DNA of 47,194 bases from NCBI GenBank assembly GCA_015066225.1, contig SVOT01000012.1, forward strand, positions 1 through 47,194, read 5' to 3'. Source of the stretch: Oscillospiraceae bacterium. Lineage in GTDB: Bacteria > Bacillota > Clostridia > Oscillospirales > Acutalibacteraceae. The translations under genes were made by a program, and so were the position numbers. The notes below the pieces were generated by a model. It was not told where the DNA came from. It saw nothing but the letters and a program-made list of their open reading frames with translations, and ran no database searches. Positions 15,502 through 22,919 of the stretch are shown here, in pieces. The stretch's first letter is position 1. Each line of letters opens with the position of its first letter.

Positions 15502-16905
15502 TTATTTTCGTTTATCTTCAAGTATTCTGACATTTTCTTCAACCTGTTTTTTGTGAAGCGGGTACCAGAACCACATAACAATACCCAGAAGAGCAAAGCC
15601 CACCGCAGGCACAAGTGTGGAGATGTTGAAAATCCCTTCTAAGACATTTTCCGTCTGTTGCTCACCGCTTGCTGCAGCATTTTCATTGTAGCCGATTGCC
15701 GTGAGAAGCCAGCCCGAAAGCCCCGCCGCAAGAGCCTGTCCAAGCTTTCGTGCGAAAGAATAAATGGCATAAACTGAGCCATCCTCACGGATACCGTTTT
15801 TTATTTCTGAATAGTCTATAACATCAGTAATAAGTGCCCAGTTAACCATTGAAAACATTCCGAGACCAAGCCAGCACAAGGATTGCAAGGCGATGTAAAC
15901 CCAAACGTTTTGCGGACGCAAAATGAAAATAGCGAAACACACAGCCGCCGCAAAAATATTCGAAACAGCACTGACCTCGGCTTTGCCAAACCTTCTGACC
16001 AACGGCTTTGAAAGGGTTGCGGCGACAATCATCCCGCCCATCATTGAAACTGTCGAAACAGATTGAGCGGTGGCGTTGTTATAATAATCGGGAAAAACAT
16101 AAGCCGCCATATTCTGCATTGTAAGCTGTGCAAGAAGCATTACGACAGATGCGGCAATTATTGAAACCAAGGCTCTGTTTTTCAAGGAATTCACAAGCAT
16201 TTGTGAAACAGAGTTGTTTCTGACAGAATTTTTTGGCATTTCAATCTGTACCCTTTCGGTGACAAGCTTGTAGCAAAGCAGATAACACACAACTGCAAGA
16301 ACCGAAAAAATACCCGCAAGTATAGTAACCTTTTCGCCGACAATAACTTCCCTGCCCTCAATTTTTTCATAGGCAATAACAGGCAAGCCGATACCGATTA
16401 TTGCACCCGCAAGCATACCGCCCATTGTTCTGTAGGTTGAAAGAGACTGTCTGTCGCCGGGGTCAGAGGAAATCGCCGAAGCCATTGAGCCGTACGGAAT
16501 ATTGATTGACGTGTAAAAAACCGAGCCCCAGAGTATATACGTTACAAACAAATATACTATTTTTAAAACAGGTGAAAAATCTGCAACAAAGGTCTGATAC
16601 ATCAGAAAGGATGCGCCTGCAACGGGCACAGCCATTTTGAGAATCCAGGGCTTGAATTTACCCGTTTTTTTCTGCCTGCTTCTGTCGCATATACGCCCCA
16701 TTGTCACGTCTGTGAATGCGTCAACGAAACGGGCAACCATCATAATCGTGCCAACGGCGCCGGGAGTCACACCCACAACGTCGGTATAAAACTTCATAAG
16801 AACCATTGTTGAAAGTATAAAGGTGAAATCATTGCCGAAATCACCAAAAAGATAACCGAGTTTATCTCTTATTCCGAAAGTCGGAAAGCTTTTTCTGTTT
16901 TCCAT
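15502..16905 (-). CDS. GPH-family (MelB-like) sugar:cation symporter, second copy
   Basis: 467 residues, twelve membrane segments. It shares all GPH landmarks with its neighbour (GIRDKLGYLFGDFGND, DVTMGRICDRSR, NIPYGSMASAISSDPGDRQSLSTYRT, DVIDYSEIKNGIREDGSVYAIYSFARKLGQ) but is clearly diverged, so this is an old duplication or separate acquisition. GAGGTG precedes the ATG at 16905. It is the first gene of the symporter-symporter-GH2 series. Two symporters suggest two related glycosides. Confidence 0.85.
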   Translation of the reverse strand: MENRKSFPTFGIRDKLGYLFGDFGNDFTFILSTMVLMKFYTDVVGVTPGAVGTIMMVARFVDAFTDVTMGRICDRSRQKKTGKFKPWILKMAVPVAGASFLMYQTFVADFSPVLKIVYLFVTYILWGSVFYTSINIPYGSMASAISSDPGDRQSLSTYRTMGGMLAGAIIGIGLPVIAYEKIEGREVIVGEKVTILAGIFSVLAVVCYLLCYKLVTERVQIEMPKNSVRNNSVSQMLVNSLKNRALVSIIAASVVMLLAQLTMQNMAAYVFPDYYNNATAQSVSTVSMMGGMIVAATLSKPLVRRFGKAEVSAVSNIFAAAVCFAIFILRPQNVWVYIALQSLCWLGLGMFSMVNWALITDVIDYSEIKNGIREDGSVYAIYSFARKLGQALAAGLSGWLLTAIGYNENAAASGEQQTENVLEGIFNISTLVPAVGFALLGIVMWFWYPLHKKQVEENVRILEDKRK

Positions 16906-16961
16906 AAAAACACCTCTTTACACTCTATATTTTGCCTTATTTTTTTAATTATTCTTTCTAT

Positions 16962-16990
16962 TTGATTTTATTATTGTTTTGTGATATTAT
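16962..16990 (+). promoter_or_regulatory. Promoter of the DUF4345-like gene
   Basis: TTGATT (16962-16967), a 17-base spacer and TATTAT (16985-16990), 19 bases before the ATG. Confidence 0.6.
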
Positions 16991-17009
16991 TGTCGAAAGG
17001 AGGAATATT

Positions 17010-17429
17010 ATGGAATTAATAAAAGAAATTTTATCTGTTAACATCCCCGCCTCTGTTGCGGTAATCTGCCTTATCGGTTATTTTTGGGGAATGGCAATAG
17101 TCTTTATTTCAAAGCCCTTGAAAAATGCCGAAAGCTTCTCAATAAAACCTGTTGACAATGCCGGTAAAACAGAAATCAGGGTTTATTACGGTGGTATTTC
17201 ATTTGCACTCGGTGCATTCCTTTTGTATCTGACTTTGGCATTGAAAACCCCTGTTTATTCACTTGTGGGCGGTCTTTTCTTTGCAACAACGGTTTTAGTT
17301 ACAAGAACAATTTTCCTTTGTGTTGACAAAGGCTGGAAATGCCCGTACACAAAGCTGGCTATCCCCGCTGAAAGCTTTTTTGTAATCGCTCTTTGGGTGT
17401 GCTTTGTGCTCTCTAAAGTTTTGTATTAA
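17010..17429 (+). CDS. Small membrane protein, DUF4345-like
   Basis: 139 residues with four hydrophobic segments at about 12-35, 58-80, 82-102 and 115-137. The segment TEIRVYYGGISFALGAFLLYL matches the R-x-x-Y-G-G-x-x-x-x-x-G signature of DUF4345-type proteins, whose function is unknown. The ATG at 17010 is chosen over an upstream in-frame start because AAAGGAGG lies six bases before it. It is followed 23 bases later by a zinc-ribbon membrane protein on the same strand. Confidence 0.7.
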   Translation: MELIKEILSVNIPASVAVICLIGYFWGMAIVFISKPLKNAESFSIKPVDNAGKTEIRVYYGGISFALGAFLLYLTLALKTPVYSLVGGLFFATTVLVTRTIFLCVDKGWKCPYTKLAIPAESFFVIALWVCFVLSKVLY

Positions 17430-17452
17430 ATTTTTTAAAAAGGAGAAAAAAT

Positions 17453-18031
17453 ATGAGCAACCAAAAATTCTGCCCCAACTGCGGAACAGCAAACGAAATG
17501 AATGCTGCATTCTGTTCTTCATGTGGCAACAAATTCCCCGAAGCTGCCGCACCTGCACAGCAGATGCCAACCGGCTTCCCTGCAGCCGCACCCACAACCT
17601 TTGCACCTGCGGGCGCAATTAAACAAAACGCAAACGTTTTTCTTTTCTTGCCCTTGATTTGTGCAGTAATCTCAGCAATTGCGGTTTTCTTTTTACCTTG
17701 GTTCGAAATTAATTTCTTTGTATCAGTTTCATTAAACTTATTTGAAATTGTTGACAAAATTGGCGAAGAACTCACAATATTCCTTGTGGCAATAATCCTC
17801 TTCCTTGTAATGACTATTGCATCATCTGTGCTTTTGATAGTGAAGAAAAAAGCAAATAACTTGGGTCTTGTTTCTAACGCACTTCTCCTTCTTGCGGCTC
17901 TTATTTTCATTATATATGTCAGCGCTGAAGGTGACGGCTATGTGGATATCGGTTTCGGTGCAATCCTTACTGTTATTGCAGGCATTGGCGGCGTTGTTGC
18001 ATCATCAGTGGCTAAAAAGAATTTGGCATAA
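17453..18031 (+). CDS. Zinc-ribbon membrane protein
   Basis: 192 residues. The N-terminal zinc ribbon (FCPNCGTANEMNAAFCSSCGNKF) has two CXXC knuckles. An Ala/Pro-rich linker of about 30 residues follows, then four hydrophobic segments between about 60 and 187. Such short zinc-ribbon membrane proteins are common in Clostridia and have no assigned role. The linker is richer in GC than its surroundings. AAAGGAG precedes the ATG. It probably shares the promoter at 16962. Confidence 0.75.
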   Translation: MSNQKFCPNCGTANEMNAAFCSSCGNKFPEAAAPAQQMPTGFPAAAPTTFAPAGAIKQNANVFLFLPLICAVISAIAVFFLPWFEINFFVSVSLNLFEIVDKIGEELTIFLVAIILFLVMTIASSVLLIVKKKANNLGLVSNALLLLAALIFIIYVSAEGDGYVDIGFGAILTVIAGIGGVVASSVAKKNLA

Positions 18032-18080
18032 TATTTGATTTCATAAGCACTATTGCATAAGCATAATATTTAATAAAAAT

Positions 18081-18116
18081 AACGCCTCTTGTAAAGAAAA
18101 TTCTTGACAAGAGGCG
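18081..18116. terminator. Hairpin overlapping the tRNA-Leu -35 box
   Basis: ACGCCTCTTGT pairs perfectly (11 bp) with ACAAGAGGCGT. On the minus strand the hairpin is followed by TATTTTTATT. On the plus strand the second arm contains most of the tRNA-Leu -35 box. It is a candidate end for the zinc-ribbon transcript, though no U-tract follows on that strand. Confidence 0.4.
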
Positions 18117-18132
18117 TCGTTATGATTATAAT
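18104..18132 (+). promoter_or_regulatory. Consensus promoter of tRNA-Leu
   Basis: TTGACA (18104-18109), a 17-base spacer and TATAAT (18127-18132) are a perfect sigma-A match. The tRNA starts at 18145, consistent with a very short 5' leader. Confidence 0.85.
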
Positions 18133-18144
18133 TTATAAAGATGT

Positions 18145-18231
18145 GCCGCTGTGGCGGAATAGGCAGACGCAAGGGACTTAAAATCCCTCGGTGGCAACAC
18201 CGTACCGGTTCAAGTCCGGTCAGCGGCACCA
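18145..18231 (+). tRNA. tRNA-Leu(TAA)
   Basis: An 87-nt type II tRNA: acceptor GCCGCTG with CAGCGGC, anticodon loop CTTAAAA (anticodon TAA), long variable arm GGTGGCAACACC, T arm CCGGTTCAAGTCCGG, discriminator A and encoded CCA. It decodes UUA and UUG. The last 22 bases are repeated at 18363-18384 and again about 10 kb away at 28169-28190. Confidence 0.95.
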
Positions 18232-18237
18232 AAAAGG

Positions 18238-18269
18238 GAATCTACACTTTTGTGTGGATTCTCTTTTTT
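18238..18269 (+). terminator. Terminator of tRNA-Leu, copy 1
   Basis: GAATCTACAC and GTGTGGATTC form a 10-bp stem (one G-U pair) around TTTT, followed by CTCTTTTTT. Near-identical copies are at 18391, 28044 and 28197. Confidence 0.85.
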
Positions 18270-18430
18270 ATATTGTATGAAAAAGCAGGACTTGAACCGC
18301 CTCGCCGAAGGCGAACATAATCGGGCGTTCGCAAGGCACTTGCGAATGATGGGCAGAGCCCATCAAGTCCGGTCAGCGGCACCAAAAAGGGAATCTACAC
18401 TTTTGTGTGGATTCTCTTTTTTATTTCCAC
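18270..18430 (+). repeat. tRNA-Leu tail repeat: antisense T arm, hairpin cluster, detached tail, terminator
   Basis: After the first terminator comes an antisense T arm (GGACTTG at 18288-18294). Three perfect hairpins with 3-nt loops follow: TCGCC-GAA-GGCGA (18302-18314), TTCGCAAG-GCA-CTTGCGAA (18328-18346) and ATGGGC-AGA-GCCCAT (18349-18363). Then the last 22 bases of tRNA-Leu with CCA (18363-18384) and a second terminator (18391-18414). The outer GGACTTG and CAAGTCC (18364-18370) are inverted repeats. Open frames here are spurious. Confidence 0.9.
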
Positions 18431-18443
18431 CCCTAAAGGGACC

Positions 18444-18477
18444 AAGAAAAAGTGGTGTCGGTTTTCACCGACACCAC
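18444..18477 (-). terminator. Terminator of the HEPN-containing operon
   Basis: GTGGTGTCGGT pairs perfectly (11 bp) with ACCGACACCAC around a 4-base loop (18452-18477). On the minus strand it is followed by TTTTTCTT. It lies 85 bases beyond the last stop of the operon. Confidence 0.8.
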
Positions 18478-18561
18478 AGAAAGTAATTATAAAGTTTTTA
18501 ATTCATCGTAAACATTATTTTATAAGATACATGGTTGTTCGTTGCAATGAAAATATTTGCC

Positions 18562-19293
18562 TCAAATCAAGCCATCCGTACTCAGTTTTTCCTTAATTTG
18601 CTGCAAAAATGGTTGCATCCTTCTATAAGCTATTTTGGAAAGAGTTAAGTGGTAGTCTATCTCCTTTTTTAACTCAGCATGCAAATGTATAGCGTTACGT
18701 ACTTCATAAATTCTAATTAATTCTGAACAAAAGATCGGCATATCAGGTGATATTTTTATCTCTGGCAAAATATCAGCAGTTGAAATACTTTGTTGAGGAA
18801 TATCTTTTAATATTCCAAGCTGAAAGGCTGCAACGCACTTTTCATCAAATCTGATTTTTGTAATATCCCTCTTTTGCGTAGTTGCGAAATACGGTATGAT
18901 ATTTTTTCCATCGTGAGATAACAAACTATTTATCTTTTCTGATTGCTTTGTGGGAATAGAAAAGGGTTTGGTGACATTCTGAGTAAGCATTTTTTGAACT
19001 ACAGGGTCATTTTTATAATATTCATCAAATAATACATAATGAATAGTTGCTTCATAAATAGATGCATACATTAATACTTGCATTTTAACCTCAGCAAGTT
19101 TTAATTCTTCTTCGGCAGATATTCCCTCAAAAAACTTGTACACAAATCGTGCATTTTTAAACTCTGCTATTAATCTATTTTTCAGTGTATTATCTTTTAT
19201 AAAATCAAATGCATCCTCATACCATTCATCATTCGGTAAGTCACGAGTGCAATATGTTATGATACTATCCTTAAGTTCTTTTTCAAACGGCAT
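18562..19293 (-). CDS. HEPN-like helical protein, third gene of an unrecognised operon
   Basis: 243 residues, predicted all-helical. Two features suggest a HEPN domain: the helix ASIYEATIHYVLFDEYY, typical of the first HEPN helix pair, and EVRNAIHLH near residue 205, an R-N-x4-H form of the R-x4-6-H catalytic motif, preceding another long helix. HEPN proteins are often metal-independent RNases in toxin-antitoxin, abortive infection and CRISPR contexts; some lack activity. AGGAG precedes the ATG at 19293. It lies 72 bases after the middle gene. The sequence is markedly more AT-rich than neighbouring metabolic genes, consistent with transfer. The HEPN call is by eye and could be wrong. Confidence 0.55.
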   Translation of the reverse strand: MPFEKELKDSIITYCTRDLPNDEWYEDAFDFIKDNTLKNRLIAEFKNARFVYKFFEGISAEEELKLAEVKMQVLMYASIYEATIHYVLFDEYYKNDPVVQKMLTQNVTKPFSIPTKQSEKINSLLSHDGKNIIPYFATTQKRDITKIRFDEKCVAAFQLGILKDIPQQSISTADILPEIKISPDMPIFCSELIRIYEVRNAIHLHAELKKEIDYHLTLSKIAYRRMQPFLQQIKEKLSTDGLI

Positions 19294-19365
19294 TTTTTCA
19301 CTCCTAAAAATTTTTAATACTAAATCATTCCATCTCTCATATAAACAATTTTAAGTATGCTTGTA

Positions 19366-20451
19366 TCATTTTATAAAATTGTAAAATTTTTCTAATTCCT
19401 CAGTGACAAGTTGCTTAATAGAAAACTTGGTAAAATTAGTGTAATTTATTCCTTGTGTTTCAAAAGCGCCTAATAACTTTGAATTAAAGTCATATTCATT
19501 AATTTTATCAACATATTCTTTTGTATTTAAAACATTCAGTCTTTGCTTATCAGTAAGATTATACAAAACAAATGCAATGCTCATTTTATACAACATTATT
19601 TCAATAAATTGGTTTTCACTAAGGTTTTGTGCTATGAGTGTTACATATCGTAAGGCCAATGGATACCTAATGTAAGGATAACATTTGTATGCCATACATG
19701 TAACTATGATATCAACAGCTTGCTGAATATAACCATAAACTAGCATCAAAAACTTATTGGCATCAGAACTTGAACTATCAATAAGTTTTTCATTTTCCCA
19801 AACAGCCTTTTGAAATCTTTCTTTAAAATCTTCTGATTCTGTATCTGTTTCAGAAAACGTAATAATTTTATGAATATCTTTACGGGCATATTTCATAATG
19901 TCGTCTATGCTATTACATTTGTGAAAGTATTCTTCAAAGTTATTGATACCATTAAAAAGCCCCAAAAATATTTTTTCTCCTAAGTCTAATATTTCTTCAT
20001 GACTTTCAGTTTGACTTAATATTCTTAATGGTAATATGGTTATGCTGTTATTACAATTTTCTATTATTTTAACATTGTCTTCAGCCGTTTTTATTATTTG
20101 TTCATACAAGGGTTTTGATATTTTTTCTTCCGGCATCTTAGCACAAATTCTTGAATATGCACATAAAGGATCATCAAGAATATGTAAATCACCAATTAAC
20201 AAAAAGGGAAGATGCTCTCCATCATCATAATCCATAAATGTCGAGGCAGTAAAAGCATAGGAATCATTGCCGGAAAAATAAGAATTTAAATACAGTCGTA
20301 CAATATCCACCCTTCTATGCCAAAAAATATTAATTTCATCTAATGCTTGATGAGAATATCCTGATTTTAAAATAGGCAATAGTGTGCACAATAACTCTTT
20401 ATACTCTGACTGTATATTAATTATCTGTTTCTGCAATAGGTTCAAGCTCAA
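19366..20451 (-). CDS. Unrecognised helical protein, middle gene of the HEPN-containing operon
   Basis: 361 residues, rich in Leu, Ile, Asn and Lys, predicted helical throughout, with no signal peptide, membrane segment or recognisable motif. The start is the TTG at 20451, supported by GAGGTG seven bases upstream inside the last codons of the preceding gene. No ATG occurs in this frame near the beginning. The gene therefore overlaps its upstream neighbour by 35 bases in another frame, which indicates strict co-translation and a shared function. I do not recognise the family. Confidence 0.7.
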   Translation of the reverse strand: MSLNLLQKQIINIQSEYKELLCTLLPILKSGYSHQALDEINIFWHRRVDIVRLYLNSYFSGNDSYAFTASTFMDYDDGEHLPFLLIGDLHILDDPLCAYSRICAKMPEEKISKPLYEQIIKTAEDNVKIIENCNNSITILPLRILSQTESHEEILDLGEKIFLGLFNGINNFEEYFHKCNSIDDIMKYARKDIHKIITFSETDTESEDFKERFQKAVWENEKLIDSSSSDANKFLMLVYGYIQQAVDIIVTCMAYKCYPYIRYPLALRYVTLIAQNLSENQFIEIMLYKMSIAFVLYNLTDKQRLNVLNTKEYVDKINEYDFNSKLLGAFETQGINYTNFTKFSIKQLVTEELEKFYNFIK

Positions 20452-21901
20452 AATTCATCACCTCATTTAACAATTGTTGTGGGATGTCATACAATTCATT
20501 AAGAAAAGCTATTGTTTTGTTCATTACCATAATACAATCTGGTAAAACAGATTTTAAAATTATTTCATCATCAATATCGGGAATGCAGTGATATTGATGA
20601 GCGGGATTGTTACATTTTAACATCGTAGATTCTCGAATTGCACCCCATAATCCATGTTCAAAAGATGAATCGTAATCATAATATAAACCATAAAGTATTT
20701 TTTCATCAACTTTTTCAGCTTTTACTCTTATGGCATCTTTATTAAAGTAATTTGTATCAATGTTAATAAACTGCTCTTCTTTAAATTCATTAACCAACAT
20801 TTCAATATAATTTGAATCAAAATGAGGCTCACCGGTTATATCATTTTCACGATGTTTACTTAATATCAATTTATAAGCACCAAGCCCATATAGCTGATAG
20901 TCTTGCCATATATTATCACAGGAACTTTCGTTTACAATTAAATATTTCAACATAATATAGTTTTCAATTAAGCTTCGAATACAATTTCTTCCAGAGATGT
21001 TGTTAAACAAATTGCACACATAAGCTTCTTTAAATCGTTTGTACGAGTATGTGGCAATACCTAATATTACCTTCATTTTAGCATCAATTGGTGATGTGGA
21101 GGTATAGAGTTGCGATAAATATTGAAAAATTTCATACAAATTCTCCAAGTACAAATCAATTTTTCTATTCTCTAAAGGAAAATTAACGCTATAAAGTGAA
21201 CATTCTGTCATCTCGCTTACGCACCTCCAAAAAGCACTTATATAAACTTCGTTTGGTTCTTCCAATTGTAATATTGACATTTCCATAGAACGTACTGTAG
21301 GCCGTACCATACGCATTTCTACAGAATCGTGTGATAGTCGTGGATATGAGCAAATAATATCTATTTGTTCTTTTTGTAACACCATTTTTCCTGACAAGAG
21401 ATAGAAATACAATGCTACAAAACGAATATCTGTAGATTCATAAGACTGATGCCCCATAATATCTTGCATAACTTGGGTTATTGCATCGCATCTTTCTTGA
21501 ATACTTAATCCTTTAATATGAAAATATTTGTTAAACGTTGGTTGATTGCTTACTGAAAAAATCACAGTAAGTGGAGCTAATGGTTCTTTTCCTATAATGC
21601 CAATAATAAATGAATAAAAAGCCACCTGTGTATCGATATCCAATTTAAAAATATCAGATAATCTGAGTGTATGTAGGTTAGGTGCCAAGACATGAAGCTG
21701 CATTACAATTTCATTTAACTTTTGTAGCCCTTCTTCGCGGCCATAAAATTTCAAAATCAAACCAACCCAAATATATTCAGGCATTCTGCCGTATGTCCAA
21801 GATTTTTTATCACTCAATTCATGCATAAGTGGGATAGAGTTAATAGGTGTAACAAACACACCTTTTTTAAATACATGACTTGATAATTTATCTGGTTGCA
21901 T
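20417..21901 (-). CDS. Large protein with DUF5677-like C-terminal part, first gene of the HEPN-containing operon
   Basis: 494 residues. The N-terminal third has NSIPLMHELSDKKSW and MPEYIWVGLILKFYGREEGLQKL, a block I associate with DUF5677-linked proteins. Around 300-350 GRNCIRSLIENYIMLKYLI, and near 420 YDYDSSFEHGLWG, resemble the R-x-L-x-E and S-x-x-x-H elements of DUF5677, a family without known biochemistry. No transmembrane segment is evident. GGAAGTGA precedes the ATG at 21901. The leader upstream has a promoter and an attenuator-like structure. AT-rich base use matches the two downstream genes. Confidence 0.6.
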   Translation of the reverse strand: MQPDKLSSHVFKKGVFVTPINSIPLMHELSDKKSWTYGRMPEYIWVGLILKFYGREEGLQKLNEIVMQLHVLAPNLHTLRLSDIFKLDIDTQVAFYSFIIGIIGKEPLAPLTVIFSVSNQPTFNKYFHIKGLSIQERCDAITQVMQDIMGHQSYESTDIRFVALYFYLLSGKMVLQKEQIDIICSYPRLSHDSVEMRMVRPTVRSMEMSILQLEEPNEVYISAFWRCVSEMTECSLYSVNFPLENRKIDLYLENLYEIFQYLSQLYTSTSPIDAKMKVILGIATYSYKRFKEAYVCNLFNNISGRNCIRSLIENYIMLKYLIVNESSCDNIWQDYQLYGLGAYKLILSKHRENDITGEPHFDSNYIEMLVNEFKEEQFINIDTNYFNKDAIRVKAEKVDEKILYGLYYDYDSSFEHGLWGAIRESTMLKCNNPAHQYHCIPDIDDEIILKSVLPDCIMVMNKTIAFLNELYDIPQQLLNEVMNFELEPIAETDN

Positions 21902-21936
21902 ACTATCACTTCCTTACAGCTTTTATAATAGAATAC

Positions 21937-22045
21937 AAAAAAACTCTCCACCACAAGGCAGAGAGATTAAACTTTTTTCTGCCAAAAACAACATCGCTTT
22001 GACAGCGTTGTATTAAATTATACTCTTATTTGACAAATTAATCAA
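21937..22045 (-). promoter_or_regulatory. Promoter and attenuator-like leader of the HEPN-containing operon
   Basis: On the minus strand TTGATT (22045-22040), a 17-base spacer and TATAAT (22022-22017) form a good promoter. The roughly 110-base leader holds a first weak hairpin (CAAC...GTTG), then GGCAGA (21983-21978), then a terminator: CTCTCTGCC (21965-21957), loop TTGT, GGTGGAGAG (21952-21944) and seven U (21943-21937). TCTGCC of the terminator arm can alternatively pair with GGCAGA, making an antiterminator. The two U-G pairs in the terminator stem would be A-C mismatches on the plus strand, so it is built for the minus strand. Confidence 0.65.
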
Positions 22046-22187
22046 TAGCACATACTAAACTGCCTTTAAAACATACAAAAACGCAGAGGTAGTTAAAGAT
22101 TACGGAATGTTATAATAGCAAAAAACCATGTTAGTGTAAGGTCAATACAATATCAGGGTGCTATTTATTACTCATCCGTCACAAATG

Positions 22188-22216
22188 TTGATTTTGCTAA
22201 TGTTTTTATATATAAT
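22188..22216 (+). promoter_or_regulatory. Promoter of the two-component system
   Basis: TTGATT (22188-22193), a 17-base spacer and TATAAT (22211-22216), 30 bases before the response regulator ATG. Confidence 0.75.
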
Positions 22217-22246
22217 CATTACATACCCACCGAAAAGAGTGATATT

Positions 22247-22918
22247 ATGATTAAAATACTTATCATAGAAGATGATGTTAGCATTGTCAAAAATTTAAGT
22301 GAGCTTCTTCGTCAGGAAGGCTTTGATACAGACAGTGCTCTAAGCTGTAAAGAAGCAGAGACTAAAATTGAAACTGCACAGTTCGACCTTGTTCTATTAG
22401 ATGTGCTTCTGCCTGACGGAAACGGATTTTCTCTTTGTAACAGAATCAAAAGTGTGACCGATTGTCCTGTAATTTTCCTTACTGCTTCAGCGGATGAGTT
22501 CAGTGTTGTTACGGGCCTTGATATAGGTGCTGATGATTATATTGAAAAGCCTTACCGTCCGAGAGAGCTTATATCCCGCATTAAATCTGTTCTTCGAAGA
22601 ACAGGCAAAAGTCAGAGTATGCTCACTCTTGGCAATGTAAGTGTTGATATGGATAAAGGAATTGTCACTAAAAACGGCAAAGATGTTTTTCTTTCAGCTT
22701 TGGAGTACAGACTCTTTCTTGTTTTTCTTAATAATCCCGGTGTTACTCTTACAAGGAATAAACTGCTTTCTGAAATATGGGATATTGCAGGTGACTTTGT
22801 CAACGACAATACTCTTACAGTATATATAAAAAGGCTCAGAGAAAAAGTGGAAGATGATATACAAAATCCCAAAATCATTCTTACCGTAAGAGGTTTGGGA
22901 TATAAATTAGGTGAATAA
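22247..22918 (+). CDS. OmpR-family response regulator
   Basis: 223 residues. The receiver domain (1-118) has the acidic pair ED at 8-10, phospho-acceptor Asp52 in LLDVLLPDG, the conserved Thr/Ser in FLTAS and Lys in IEKPYRP. The winged-helix output domain (about 127-222) ends RGLGYKLGE. It is followed by a short histidine kinase, an ABC ATPase and an FtsX-type permease, the usual set of antimicrobial-peptide sensing and export modules, so it probably controls those transporter genes. The start has only a weak ribosome site (AAGAGTG). Confidence 0.92.
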   Translation: MIKILIIEDDVSIVKNLSELLRQEGFDTDSALSCKEAETKIETAQFDLVLLDVLLPDGNGFSLCNRIKSVTDCPVIFLTASADEFSVVTGLDIGADDYIEKPYRPRELISRIKSVLRRTGKSQSMLTLGNVSVDMDKGIVTKNGKDVFLSALEYRLFLVFLNNPGVTLTRNKLLSEIWDIAGDFVNDNTLTVYIKRLREKVEDDIQNPKIILTVRGLGYKLGE

Positions 22919-22919
22919 A

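Larger units (their letters stand above)
21902..22246. other. Divergent intergenic region between the HEPN-containing operon and the two-component system
   Basis: Holds the minus-strand leader (21937-22045) and the plus-strand promoter of the response regulator (22188-22216). Between them, 22046-22187, nothing beyond AT-rich sequence is seen. Confidence 0.6.

Noticed and set aside
18250-18596. Open frames of 60-78 codons over the tRNA-Leu repeat region (also at 28056-28277)
   Set aside because: They are translations of tRNA tails, hairpins and terminators, occur in several frames at once and have no ribosome site.
21902-22045. T-box leader for the HEPN-containing operon
   Set aside because: There is no T-box sequence or specifier stem; the leader is too short and the genes are not amino-acid related.
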